Counted from the first letter of the stretch, positions 24,814 through 33,127 are shown. The stretch is 54,256 nt of DNA from Lachnospiraceae bacterium (GCA_020860645.1 JAJBTX010000077.1:1-54256); one strand, 5' to 3'. Numbers and translations are program-made. The notes: a model not told the origin generated them from the sequence alone.

Positions 24814-24867
24814 CAGCTCAGGTATAGAGAGCGTTATACATCATAACAAATGGGGAGGATACAGGCG

Positions 24868-25872
24868 ATGTTTGAGGGAAAAAAAGTTTTATTCAGCGGG
24901 ATGCAGGCCACCGGGAACCTGACGCTGGGAAATTATCTGGGGGCGCTCCGCAACTGGGTGAACCTCTGTGACGAATATGAATGCTTTTACAGTGTGGTGG
25001 ATCTGCACTCGATCACGATCCGCCAGGACCCGGCGACGCTCCGGAAGCGCGCGCGCAGCCTGCTGATGATCTATATCGCGGCGGGCATTGATCCGGAGAA
25101 GAACTGCCTGTATTACCAGTCACATGTGTCGGGACACGCGGAGCTCGCGTGGATTCTGAACTGCTTCACCTACATGGGAGAGCTGAACCGGATGACGCAG
25201 TTCAAGGATAAGTCCGCGAAGCATGCGGACAATATCAACGCCGGACTTTTCACCTATCCGGTGCTGATGGCGGCGGATATTCTGCTCTACCAGGCGGATG
25301 TTGTACCGGTTGGCATTGACCAGAGACAGCATCTGGAGATCACGCGGGATATTGCCCAGCGTTTCAATGCGATTTACGGCGATGTGTTCACCGTGCCGGA
25401 GGGCTATTATGGGAAGGTCGGCGCGAAGATCATGAGCCTGCAGGATCCCTCGAAGAAGATGTCCAAATCTGACGAGAACCCGAACGGTTCGATCTATCTG
25501 ATGGACGACCCGGATACGGTCATGCGCAAGTGCAAGCGTGCGGTGACGGATTCCGAGGCGCAGATTCTCTACCGGGATGAGCAGCCCGGCATTCATAATC
25601 TGATCGACATCTACAGCGCCTGCACGTCGAAAACGCCGGAGGAGGTCGTGAAGGAATTCGATGGAAAGGGCTACGGCGAGTTCAAGATGGCCGTGGGAGA
25701 GGCCGTGATCAGCGTGCTGAAGCCGCTGCAGCAGCGCTATGCCGAGCTGGAGAAGGATAAGGCCTATATCGACGGGATTATTAAGGCGAACGCCGAGAAG
25801 GCTTCGTATGTATCCACGAAGACGCTGCGCAAGGTGCAGCGCAAGGTCGGCTTCCCGGACCGGGTGCGCTGA
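24868..25872 (+). CDS. trpS: Tryptophanyl-tRNA synthetase
   Basis: A 334-residue class I synthetase of normal bacterial length. The ATG at 24868 follows GGGGAGG and starts the conserved FEGKKVLFSGMQATGNLTLG, with TLGNYLG as the HIGH-like motif. PVGIDQRQHLEITRDIAQRF binds the adenylate region and KKMSKSDENPNGSI contains the KMSKS motif. It charges tRNA-Trp. It converges with queH, with a gap of only 5 nt. Confidence 0.96.
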   Translation: MFEGKKVLFSGMQATGNLTLGNYLGALRNWVNLCDEYECFYSVVDLHSITIRQDPATLRKRARSLLMIYIAAGIDPEKNCLYYQSHVSGHAELAWILNCFTYMGELNRMTQFKDKSAKHADNINAGLFTYPVLMAADILLYQADVVPVGIDQRQHLEITRDIAQRFNAIYGDVFTVPEGYYGKVGAKIMSLQDPSKKMSKSDENPNGSIYLMDDPDTVMRKCKRAVTDSEAQILYRDEQPGIHNLIDIYSACTSKTPEEVVKEFDGKGYGEFKMAVGEAVISVLKPLQQRYAELEKDKAYIDGIIKANAEKASYVSTKTLRKVQRKVGFPDRVR

Positions 25873-25877
25873 AGAGG

Positions 25878-26507
25878 TCAGTCGGTGGCAGGGTGGCGTT
25901 CCCGCAGGGAGTAGACGCAGCCGCAGTAGTCCTGCCGGTAGAGCCCATACTCTTTTGACAGCTCGATGGAGCGCTTGTAGCCGTCCCGTTTCTTGAAATC
26001 ATTCGGGAGCCAGCGAAGGTTGTATTCCGCGGCCAGTGCTTCGCCGATCTCATTGAGCTTATCCGCGTTTTTCAGGGGACTGATGGACAGGGTTGTGGCA
26101 AAGTAGTCGCAGCCCTTTTCTTTTGCCGTTTTTGCCGCTTCGGTGAGGCGCAGGCGGTAGCAGCGGAAGCAGCGCTCGCCGCCCTCCGGCAGGGACTCCA
26201 GCCCTTTTGCGCAGGCGTAGAAATCCTCCGGGCGGTATTCGCCCTCCAGAAAATTAACCGGATATCGTGTCGGCAGCTCCCGGATCAGGCGCTGCTGTTC
26301 CTGCACCCGGCAGCGGTATTCGCTCTCCGGGTAAATGTTCGGGTTGTAGTAGAGCAGCGTAATCCGGAAATATTCCGCCAGATATTCCAGTACATAGCTG
26401 CTGCAGGGCGCGCAGCAGCTGTGCAGAAGGAGTGTCGGGGCGGTTCCTGTCTCCCGAATATGCGCAAGTTCCTTATCAAGTTCCTTCTGATAGTTTCGTT
26501 TGTTCAT
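25878..26507 (-). CDS. queH: Epoxyqueuosine reductase QueH
   Basis: A 209-residue protein of the QueH (formerly DUF208) family. Conserved Cys pairs are in LLHSCCAPCSSYVLE, GERCFRCYRLRLTEAA and YRQDYCGCVYSL; these hold a [4Fe-4S] cluster and metal/disulfide site in characterised QueH. It reduces epoxyqueuosine to queuosine in tRNA, replacing the cobalamin-dependent QueG. The ATG at 26507 is preferred over an upstream in-frame start because the extension lacks conservation. Confidence 0.9.
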   Translation of the reverse strand: MNKRNYQKELDKELAHIRETGTAPTLLLHSCCAPCSSYVLEYLAEYFRITLLYYNPNIYPESEYRCRVQEQQRLIRELPTRYPVNFLEGEYRPEDFYACAKGLESLPEGGERCFRCYRLRLTEAAKTAKEKGCDYFATTLSISPLKNADKLNEIGEALAAEYNLRWLPNDFKKRDGYKRSIELSKEYGLYRQDYCGCVYSLRERHPATD

Positions 26508-26645
26508 GTTTTTCTGTCTGGCTTTCCTATTTTGCACGCCCGCGTCGGCGGACATGCCTGTTTGCTTATCGGTAGAATGATTATATTAGATTTCCCGTAA
26601 AAATTCAAATTGTATATTTTACGTGGGAAGTGTTTTTCCTGCTGT

Positions 26646-26703
26646 TTGACAAAGTATCAATAAAATGATATATTGTACTTGTATATCATTTTATTGATAC
26701 TTT
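26646..26703 (+). promoter_or_regulatory. Promoter embedded in a 22-bp perfect inverted repeat (candidate autoregulatory operator)
   Basis: TTGACA (26646-26651), a 17-nt spacer and TATATT (26669-26674). The arm 26651-26672 is the exact inverse of 26682-26703, centred on a 9-nt spacer. A dimer of the HTH protein encoded in the operon would cover the whole promoter, the usual arrangement for toxin-antitoxin autoregulation. Confidence 0.75.
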
Positions 26704-26716
26704 GGGAGGGGATGAA

Positions 26717-27394
26717 ATGATTGTCTATCACGGTTCACCCAGGATAGTTAAAAAGCCGATATATGGATTGGGTTCTGAGACAAACGACTATGGAAGAGGA
26801 TTTTACTGTACAGAGAATGCAGAGCTTGCCAGAGAATGGGCCTGTCCCGCGGTTAAAGACGGTTTTGCCAACAAGTACGAGCTGGATTTGAGTGATTTAA
26901 ACGTATTGTATTTAAATAAAGATGGATATCATATTCTGAACTGGATTGCTGTATTGCTGAAGCATCGGATTTTTCCGAAACGTTCTCCTGTTGCAAGAGA
27001 GGCGGATCAGTATATAAAGGGTGAATTTTTACCGGATATTTCCGGCTTTGATGTGATTTGTGGTTACCGGGCGGATGATTCTTATTTCTCGTATGCAAAG
27101 GACTTTTTGAACAATACGATTTCAGTAAACCAACTGTCGCAGGCTATGAAGCTTGGCGAACTTGGAGAGCAGATCGTCTTAATGAGTAAAAAGGCTTTTG
27201 GGAAAATACAGTATATAGAATACGAACTGGTAGACGGAAGTATTTATAACCCTCGTCGCATGGAGCGTGAGGAAAGAGCGAGGAGGACTTATCTTAACAA
27301 TCACGGACAGGACTTTGCCTCGGTTCAAAATGATCTGTTTGTGCTGGATATTATAAGAGAGCAGGTGAGAAATGATGACCCGCGCTTACGATGA
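26717..27394 (+). CDS. DUF3990 protein, candidate ADP-ribosyltransferase-like toxin
   Basis: A 225-residue protein from ATG 26717 behind GGGAGGGG. The first ~160 residues match DUF3990: MIVYHGS (residues 1-7), DYGRGFYCTE (24-33), FDVICGYRADDSYF (111-124) and GEQIVLMS (150-157). The order H...Y...E/Q (YHGS, GRGFY, GEQ) resembles the H-Y-E triad of ADP-ribosyltransferase-fold enzymes; this link is my inference. The C-terminal 65 residues are charged and helical. The DNA is much richer in A+T than its surroundings, pointing to horizontal gain. It overlaps the HTH gene by 23 nt, so the two are co-translated. Confidence 0.75.
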   Translation: MIVYHGSPRIVKKPIYGLGSETNDYGRGFYCTENAELAREWACPAVKDGFANKYELDLSDLNVLYLNKDGYHILNWIAVLLKHRIFPKRSPVAREADQYIKGEFLPDISGFDVICGYRADDSYFSYAKDFLNNTISVNQLSQAMKLGELGEQIVLMSKKAFGKIQYIEYELVDGSIYNPRRMEREERARRTYLNNHGQDFASVQNDLFVLDIIREQVRNDDPRLR

Positions 27395-28007
27395 AATCTA
27401 TCTTGACGACGCTATGGAAAATCTGGGAAGCGCGTTGGAATACGCCGTTCTTGTGGCAGACCTTGGCGGGCAGGAATTCTTGGATCTTTTTATTGCTACT
27501 GAAATCGCGGACGAATTCGGTATGGGAAATGTAAGCTATATTTCGGGAATGTCAGGCATTGAGCTGTGCAGGATTATCCTGCGGGAGTGTGGCTTGCCTT
27601 TGCCGGAAGAAACCGGGATTTCCCATATTGATTATCCAGCTGAGTATTGGGTTGGATGGATACTCGCATATTATCAATGGTATACGGGAAAGACCTTTTC
27701 CACGATTTGCAGAAGACTGAGGTTTGCAGAACTTGGTCAGCTTTATGATGTGCTTCATGAAGCGGACCCGAGCAAGGCAGTCAGCGTGTTTGACGCCATG
27801 ATGAGCGTAAAATATGAAACCAATCTGGCCGTTCTGAGGAAAAACAGGGATCTCACGCAGGATGAGCTGGCCAGACGCGTGGGTGTGTCGATCCGCTCCA
27901 TTCAGCTGTATGAGCAAAGGCAGAGCGATATTAACAGGGCAAAACATCATCATTTGCAATCTATAGCCCGGGTTCTCGGCTGCAATATCGAGGACATTCT
28001 GGAGTGA
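27372..28007 (+). CDS. HTH-containing candidate antitoxin
   Basis: A 211-residue protein; start ATG 27372 or 27375 behind an AGGTGA site inside the preceding gene. Residues 1-145 are mostly helical with no recognised catalytic motif (IELCRIILRECGLPLP, YPAEYWVGWILAYYQWYTG). Residues 152-210 are an XRE-type helix-turn-helix (NLAVLRKNRDLTQDELARRV, then SIRSIQLYEQRQ, then LQSIARVLGCNIEDIL). The N-terminal part would be the toxin-binding region and the HTH part would bind the 26651-26703 operator. This domain order, a helical N-terminus and C-terminal XRE, is known among antitoxins of Firmicutes. Assignment as antitoxin is by context. Confidence 0.7.
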   Translation: MMTRAYDEIYLDDAMENLGSALEYAVLVADLGGQEFLDLFIATEIADEFGMGNVSYISGMSGIELCRIILRECGLPLPEETGISHIDYPAEYWVGWILAYYQWYTGKTFSTICRRLRFAELGQLYDVLHEADPSKAVSVFDAMMSVKYETNLAVLRKNRDLTQDELARRVGVSIRSIQLYEQRQSDINRAKHHHLQSIARVLGCNIEDILE

Positions 28008-28030
28008 GTAAAACAGCCGGGGCAGCGAGC

Positions 28031-28058
28031 TTGCAATTTTAAGCTTATATGATAAAAT
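28031..28058 (+). promoter_or_regulatory. Promoter of the nitroreductase gene
   Basis: TTGCAA (28031-28036), a 16-nt spacer and TAAAAT (28053-28058), 50 nt before the start. Confidence 0.55.
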
Positions 28059-28107
28059 GACGATAGAAAACGGACGTAACGGTCGGAGCAAAAGGAGGAA
28101 CATCATA

Positions 28108-28650
28108 ATGGAAATGATTGCATGTCTGAAGACAAGAAGAAGCATCCGCAAGTATAAGGAGGAAAAGATTCCGCGCAGCCTGATTGAGGAGATCGTGGAG
28201 ATCGCGCGTTACGCGCCGACCTGGAAGAACAGCCAGACGCCGGGCTACGTGGTGGTGGACAGCCAGGAGCTGAAGGAGGAGATCGCTGCGAACTGTGTCG
28301 CGGGCTTCGCGAAAAACGCGGCTATGATCCGGACCTCGGCGGCGCTGGTCGTGCTGACCTATACCACCGGAATTTCCGGCTACGATCCGGACGGCTCGTT
28401 CACGACCTGCAGAGGCGACGCCTGGGAGTCCTTCGACGCCGGAATCGCAGCCCAGACCTTCTGCCTGACGGCCTGGGAGAAGGGCATCGGCTCCTGCATT
28501 ATGGGACTTTTCGAGGAGGACAAGGTGGCGAAGGCCGTCGGTCTTCCGGAGGGGAAGCGGGTCGCGGCGCTGATCGCGCTCGGCTATCCGGATGAAGAGC
28601 CGAAGGTCCGCCCGCGCAAAGAGGTGGAAGAGCTGCTGAGCTTTCGCTGA
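28108..28650 (+). CDS. Nitroreductase-family FMN oxidoreductase
   Basis: A 180-residue protein starting at ATG 28108 (AAGGAGG upstream). The N-terminal RRSIRKYKEEKIP binds FMN phosphate in this fold, ARYAPTWKNSQTPGYVVV follows, and IGSCIMGLFEEDKVAKAVGLP plus ALIALGYPDEEP close the domain. Family members form FMN homodimers that reduce nitro compounds, quinones or flavins with NAD(P)H. The natural substrate is not readable. A small gene follows 13 nt later and may be co-transcribed. Confidence 0.85.
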   Translation: MEMIACLKTRRSIRKYKEEKIPRSLIEEIVEIARYAPTWKNSQTPGYVVVDSQELKEEIAANCVAGFAKNAAMIRTSAALVVLTYTTGISGYDPDGSFTTCRGDAWESFDAGIAAQTFCLTAWEKGIGSCIMGLFEEDKVAKAVGLPEGKRVAALIALGYPDEEPKVRPRKEVEELLSFR

Positions 28651-28663
28651 AGAGGACGCGTCT

Positions 28664-28912
28664 ATGGAAGAGCAGAGACTGGCGCGCGTCCGGACATTTC
28701 TCGAGGAGCGCGGCTGGGAATATCAGTATACGGAGGAGGACGGCTGCGGGAGCCTTGATTTCGACTACCGCGGCGTTCCCTACCATATCTGGGAGTACGA
28801 GGAAGACGGCGCGCGGGGCGTGGAGACGAACCTGCGGCACGGAGGCCGCCAGGAGGAGATCGGCGGCGACTACGAGGCAGAAATTCTGGAAATCATGAAA
28901 GACTGGCACTGA
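28664..28912 (+). CDS. Small conserved-looking hypothetical protein
   Basis: An 82-residue acidic protein: an N-terminal helix (MEEQRLARVRTFLEERGW), a beta-rich middle (SLDFDYRGVPYHIWEYEED) and a C-terminal helix (ILEIMKDW). I do not recognise a named family. Codon use matches the neighbours. It is probably in an operon with the nitroreductase gene and is followed by a strong terminator. Confidence 0.65.
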   Translation: MEEQRLARVRTFLEERGWEYQYTEEDGCGSLDFDYRGVPYHIWEYEEDGARGVETNLRHGGRQEEIGGDYEAEILEIMKDWH

Positions 28913-28921
28913 GATATGGTT

Positions 28922-28957
28922 AAAATCCCCTCGCATTTACAGGAGGGGATTTTATTT
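28922..28957 (+). terminator. Rho-independent terminator
   Basis: AAAATCCCCTC (28922-28932) and GAGGGGATTTT (28943-28953), an 11-bp perfect stem followed by ATTTT. Confidence 0.88.
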
Positions 28958-29070
28958 TGCACAGCGATTCAGAACGCCAGGCCTTTAGACTTCCTTCTTC
29001 GAAGGCTATATGCTGCTTGCGCAAAATAATAGTCGCCAGCCATCAATGTGACTGCCGACTGTTTTTCAGC

Positions 29071-29155
29071 GGAGACGGAGGGATTCGAACCCTCGAGCCC
29101 CGAAGGACTACCTGATTTCGAGTCAGGCCCGTTATGACCACTTCGATACGTCTCC
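29071..29155 (-). tRNA. tRNA-Ser (anticodon CGA)
   Basis: The minus strand gives an 85-nt cloverleaf with a GGAGACG/CGTCTCC acceptor stem, a 5-bp anticodon stem CCTGA/TCAGG around loop CTCGAAA (anticodon CGA at 29118-29120, reading UCG), a long class II variable arm, and T-loop GGTTCGAATCC. No CCA is encoded. The long variable arm confirms a serine identity. Confidence 0.95.
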
Positions 29156-29163
29156 TCATATTG

Positions 29164-29222
29164 CGGCGGTGCTTCAGCGCCGCCGACTGCTGTATTCTAC
29201 CACAGATTTCAAAAGAATGCAA
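29164..29222 (-). promoter_or_regulatory. tRNA-Ser promoter and leader hairpin
   Basis: Minus strand TTGCAT (29222-29217), a 17-nt spacer and TAGAAT (29199-29194). Between promoter and tRNA the forward strand reads CGGCGGTGC-TTCA-GCGCCGCCG (about 29163-29184), a stable stem in the pre-tRNA leader. Confidence 0.6.
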
Positions 29223-29268
29223 TCACGAAAAATCCGTTTTTGCACTGGCAGAATTAGGGGCGGCGGAA

Positions 29269-29297
29269 TTGACAGATAAAACACGGTGTGTTATTCT
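29269..29297 (+). promoter_or_regulatory. rnf operon promoter
   Basis: TTGACA (29269-29274), a 17-nt spacer and TATTCT (29292-29297), divergent from the tRNA-Ser promoter. The transcript would carry a ~220-nt leader with one perfect small stem-loop, AAGAGACC-TGGC-GGTCTCTT (29422-29441). I recognise no known riboswitch in the leader. Confidence 0.6.
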
Positions 29298-29524
29298 TTT
29301 AACAGTGACAAAAATCGACTTCAGAGAAAAAACGGCTGTGAAAACAGAGACATCAGGTTCGCTGGTGGTCTTTGCAGCCTTTCTTTTCGTTCTGGAATCG
29401 GACAGGCTCCCATATGATGCTAAGAGACCTGGCGGTCTCTTGTGGTAAGTATTCTTCTCTGTACCTGTGGAAGAGGGAGAGAGGGTAACGGAGTCACAAA
29501 AAAAGAAAAGGAGAAGGATGTCAA

Positions 29525-30859
29525 ATGAGCAGTAAGACATTTCACGGCGGCGTACACCCTGCCGAGGGCAAAGAGTACGCGCGGGACGTCGCTTTCCGGA
29601 CGCTGCTGCCGAAGGGGGATATGGTATTCCACCTGAATCAGCACATCGGCAAGCCGGCGAAACCGGTCGTCGCAAAGGGCGACGCGGTGCTGGCCGGACA
29701 GGTGATCGCCGAGGCGGACGGCTTCGTCTCTGCGAACATCGTGAGCTCGTGTTCCGGCACGGTCAAGGCGATCGAGAACCGGAGAAACGTGCTCGGCGGG
29801 TCCGATCTGTCGATCGTGATCGAGAACGACGGCGCATACACGCTCGCAGAGGGCATTGGCGTCGAGACGGATTACATGACGCTCAGCAATCAGGAGATTC
29901 TCGACCGGATCAAGGCGGCCGGAATCATCGGCATGGGCGGCGCGGGCTTCCCGACGCATGTAAAGCTGATGCCGAAGAAGCCGGAGGAGATCAAATATGT
30001 GATCGCGAACGGCGGCGAGTGCGAGCCCTACATCACCTGCGATGACCAGCTGATGCGAACCTACCCGGACGAGATCGTCACGGGACTGAAAGTGATGCTG
30101 CGGCTGTTCCCGAACGCGGAGGGTGTGGTCCTGATCGAGGACAATAAGCCGGAGGCGATTGAGGCGATGGAGAAGGCCTGCGCGGGCGAGGCGAAGATTC
30201 GCGTGATGAAAGCGGAGGCGAAATACCCGCAGGGCGGCGAGCGTGCGATTATGACGGTCGTGGCCGGAAAACACATCAAGCTCGGCATGCTGCCGGCAGA
30301 TGTGGGCTGTGTGGTCGATAACGTGGCGACAGTCCATGCGATTTACCGGGCGGTCTGTAAGTCGGAGCCCTCGATGGAGCGCGGCTTTACGGTCTCCGGT
30401 GACGGCGTGAAGGAGCCCTGCAATCTGATGGTGAAGATCGGCACCGGCCTTACGGAGGTACTCGAGGCGGCAGGCGGCTTCAAGGACGGCGTGGAGCCGG
30501 AGAAGATCATCTGCGGCGGCCCGATGATGGGCTTCGCGATGCCGGATCTCGCCGCGGCTGTCTGCAAGAATAATAACGCGCTGACCGTGTTGATAAAGGA
30601 TCCGGTCGCAGAAGCGCAGGAGCAGCAGACCGCCTGCATTCGCTGCGGGCGCTGTGCGCAGGTATGTCCGCTCGGCCTGACGCCGCAGATGATGGCGGAG
30701 GCGGCGGAGCGCAAGAATTATGAGCGCTATGAAAAGAAGCTGTACGGTCTGGAGTGCATCGCATGCGGCTCCTGCACCTTCATCTGTCCGGCGAAGAGAC
30801 CGCTGATGCAGCTGTTCAAGCAGGCCAAGGCGGAGATCACGGCCGCAAAGAGAAAGTAA
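29525..30859 (+). CDS. rnfC: Rnf complex subunit RnfC
   Basis: A 444-residue cytosolic subunit. FHGGVHPAEGKEYA at the N-terminus is typical. The NADH/FMN-binding region includes GIIGMGGAGFPTHVKL and ANGGECEPYITCDDQLM. The C-terminal part has two [4Fe-4S] motifs, CIRCGRCAQVCP and CIACGSCTFICP. RnfC is the NAD(H)-side entry of the ferredoxin:NAD+ oxidoreductase that pumps Na+ or H+. It is the first gene of the block rnfC-D/G-E-A-B. Confidence 0.96.
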   Translation: MSSKTFHGGVHPAEGKEYARDVAFRTLLPKGDMVFHLNQHIGKPAKPVVAKGDAVLAGQVIAEADGFVSANIVSSCSGTVKAIENRRNVLGGSDLSIVIENDGAYTLAEGIGVETDYMTLSNQEILDRIKAAGIIGMGGAGFPTHVKLMPKKPEEIKYVIANGGECEPYITCDDQLMRTYPDEIVTGLKVMLRLFPNAEGVVLIEDNKPEAIEAMEKACAGEAKIRVMKAEAKYPQGGERAIMTVVAGKHIKLGMLPADVGCVVDNVATVHAIYRAVCKSEPSMERGFTVSGDGVKEPCNLMVKIGTGLTEVLEAAGGFKDGVEPEKIICGGPMMGFAMPDLAAAVCKNNNALTVLIKDPVAEAQEQQTACIRCGRCAQVCPLGLTPQMMAEAAERKNYERYEKKLYGLECIACGSCTFICPAKRPLMQLFKQAKAEITAAKRK

Positions 30860-30876
30860 AGGGGGAGGACAAAAAA

Positions 30877-32433
30877 ATGAGTAAATTATACAATGTTTCC
30901 TCCAGCCCACATGTGAGGAGCAAGCTGACGACAGGCAGCGTCATGCTGGACGTGATCCTGTGTCTCATGCCGGCGACCGTGATGGGAATCTGGCATTTCC
31001 GGCTGCAGGCGGTCCTGGTGATCCTGATGTCTATCGTCACGGCGACCCTGACCGAGTTTGTCTTCGATTACATAGCGGGCAGGGAAAATACACTGAAGGA
31101 CGGCAGCGCGGTGCTGACCGGACTTCTGCTGGCGCTGTGCCTTCCGGCGAGCGTGCCGCTCTACATTCCCTTCGCTGGCGCGCTGTTCGCGATTCTGATT
31201 GTCAAGTGCTTCTTCGGCGGACTGGGACACAACTTCATGAACCCGGCGCTGGGCGGCCGCTGCTTCCTGCTGATCTCGTTCAGCGGGATTGTGACGAACT
31301 ACGCGGTCGATGGCTACAGCTCGGCGACGCCCCTCGCGCAGATGGCGGAGGGCACGGCGGTGAGTGTGACGCAGATGCTGATCGGCAACACGAGCGGCGT
31401 CATCGGAAACTCCGTCGCGGCACTCTTTATCGGCGGACTGATTCTCTGGGCGCTGGGTGGCATCACCTTTGAAATTCCGGTTGCGACGCTGGTATCCTTC
31501 GCGGCCTTTGTGGCGATCTTCGGTGGACAGGGCTTTGACCCGGTCTTCATCCTCGCGCATCTCGCGGGCGGCGGCATTGTGATGGCGGCCTTCTTCATGG
31601 CGACCGACCCGGTCACGAGTCCGGTTACTTCGACAGGGCAGCTGCTGTACGGTATTCTGATCGGCGTCCTGAGTGGCGTGTTCCGTATTTTCGGCAGCGC
31701 GGCGGATTCCGTCAGCTATGCGGTCGTCATTTCCAATATGCTTGTGCCGCTGATCGATGAGGTCACGGTTCCGGTTCCCTACGGCCTGCGCAAGCAGAAA
31801 GAGGAATCCGAGGACGGAAAGAAGCGTTTCCCGATTCCGGCTCCGGCGCTGATTCTCTTCGCGATCACGTTGATCGCAGGCGTGGCCCTGAGCGGCGTGT
31901 ACGGCATGACGAAGGATACGATCGAGGCGCAGAATCTCGCTGCGAGCGCGGCTTCCTATCAGGAGGTCTGCCCGGATGCGGTGAGCTTTGAATACGACGA
32001 CGCGATCAGCGCGGCGGTCGAGGCGCTGGACGGCGAGGTGTACGGAGAAGACTTCGGCAGGGCCTACATCAATGAGATGGTGGTCGGCTACGACGCCTCC
32101 GGCAATATCGCTGGCTATGTGATCAGCGCTACGAGCGGCGACGGTTATGATGGAAATATCACGCTGTCCATCGGTATTTCGGCGGACGGCACGGTGAACG
32201 GCATCTCCTTCACGGAGCTGAATGAGACGGCCGGTATGGGTATGCTCTGCGATGAGGACGACTTCAAGAGCCAGTTCGCGGGAGTTAATACCGACAAGTT
32301 TACCTTGAATAAATCCGGTGGTTCCACGGCAGACAACGAGATTGATTCGGTGTCCGGCGCGTCCACCACATCCGGGGCAGTCGTCAACGCAGTCAACGCC
32401 GCGCTCGATTTCTACGCGGCGAATGTGAAGTGA
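30877..32433 (+). CDS. Rnf complex subunits RnfD and RnfG as one fused protein
   Basis: A continuous 518-residue protein from ATG 30877 (GGGGGAGG upstream). Residues 1-307 are RnfD: SSSPHVRSKLTTGSVMLDVI, many helices, GHNFMNPALGGRCF and the flavin site ATDPVTSPVT (242-251). A basic/acidic linker (305-318) leads to one helix (322-343) and an extracellular RnfG FMN_bind domain (344-518) with NETAGMGM and the flavinylation site SVSGASTTS (491-499). In most Rnf operons rnfD and rnfG are separate, adjacent genes; no separate rnfG exists here, so the fusion supplies both. Flavins would be attached by the ApbE encoded downstream. Confidence 0.93.
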   Translation: MSKLYNVSSSPHVRSKLTTGSVMLDVILCLMPATVMGIWHFRLQAVLVILMSIVTATLTEFVFDYIAGRENTLKDGSAVLTGLLLALCLPASVPLYIPFAGALFAILIVKCFFGGLGHNFMNPALGGRCFLLISFSGIVTNYAVDGYSSATPLAQMAEGTAVSVTQMLIGNTSGVIGNSVAALFIGGLILWALGGITFEIPVATLVSFAAFVAIFGGQGFDPVFILAHLAGGGIVMAAFFMATDPVTSPVTSTGQLLYGILIGVLSGVFRIFGSAADSVSYAVVISNMLVPLIDEVTVPVPYGLRKQKEESEDGKKRFPIPAPALILFAITLIAGVALSGVYGMTKDTIEAQNLAASAASYQEVCPDAVSFEYDDAISAAVEALDGEVYGEDFGRAYINEMVVGYDASGNIAGYVISATSGDGYDGNITLSIGISADGTVNGISFTELNETAGMGMLCDEDDFKSQFAGVNTDKFTLNKSGGSTADNEIDSVSGASTTSGAVVNAVNAALDFYAANVK

Positions 32434-32446
32434 GGAGGGGCGTAAG

Positions 32447-33127
32447 ATGAAACCTTGGGTAGAACGTATTTATAATGGCGTGGTGAAAGAAAACCCGTCC
32501 TTTGTGCTGATGCTCGGCATGTGCCCGACGCTTGCCGTCACGACGTCCGCGATCAACGGCGTCGGCATGGGCGCGTCCACGATGGCCGTGCTGATCCTGT
32601 CAAACCTGATTATTTCCCTTCTGCGGAAGGTGATCCCGGACGATGTGCGGCTTCCCGCTTACATCGTGATCGTCGCCTCGCTCGTGACGGTGACGGAGCT
32701 TCTGATGGAAGCCTACACGCCGGGTGTGTACGAGGCGCTTGGCATCTATATCCCGCTGATCGTGGTCAACTGCATCATTCTTGGCCGCGCGGAGGCCTAT
32801 GCCTCGAAGAATCCGCCCTTCCTCTCGGTGATGGACGGACTCGGCATGGGGCTTGGCTTCACGATCGCGCTGTTTGTCCTCGGCGTCTTCCGTGAGCTGC
32901 TCGGCGCGGGCACGATCTTCGGCGTGCAGGTGATGCCGGACTTCTATGAGCCGATCGCCGTCTTCGTGAAGGCTCCGGGCGCTTTCCTGGTGCTGGCCTT
33001 TGTGGTGGCGATTATGAACGGATTTGGCATGTCGACCAGAGCGAATAAGATGGTCGAGGGCTGCGACGGCTGCTGCGCAACCTGCGCGAAGTCCTGCGCG
33101 GATGAGAAAAAGGAGGGTGAAGCATGA
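32447..33127 (+). CDS. rnfE: Rnf complex subunit RnfE
   Basis: A 226-residue membrane protein with six helices; NPSFVLMLGMCPTLAVTTSA at the N-terminus and YIPLIVVNCIILGRAEAYA in the centre are family hallmarks (RnfA and RnfE bind an intramembrane FeS cluster through such Cys residues). Unusually, it ends in a hydrophilic Cys-rich tail of about 20 residues, GCDGCCATCAKSC plus an acidic end. It shares ATGA with the rnfA start. Confidence 0.93.
   Translation: MKPWVERIYNGVVKENPSFVLMLGMCPTLAVTTSAINGVGMGASTMAVLILSNLIISLLRKVIPDDVRLPAYIVIVASLVTVTELLMEAYTPGVYEALGIYIPLIVVNCIILGRAEAYASKNPPFLSVMDGLGMGLGFTIALFVLGVFRELLGAGTIFGVQVMPDFYEPIAVFVKAPGAFLVLAFVVAIMNGFGMSTRANKMVEGCDGCCATCAKSCADEKKEGEA

Noticed and set aside
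24645-24867. T-box riboswitch before trpS
   Set aside because: The leader is structured, but it has no T-box sequence, no terminator/antiterminator pair and no plausible Trp specifier loop arrangement.
29298-29524. FMN or other known riboswitch in the long rnf leader
   Set aside because: The leader is long and the genes are flavin-related, but I see none of the conserved FMN-motif blocks and only one small stem without a terminator T-run.
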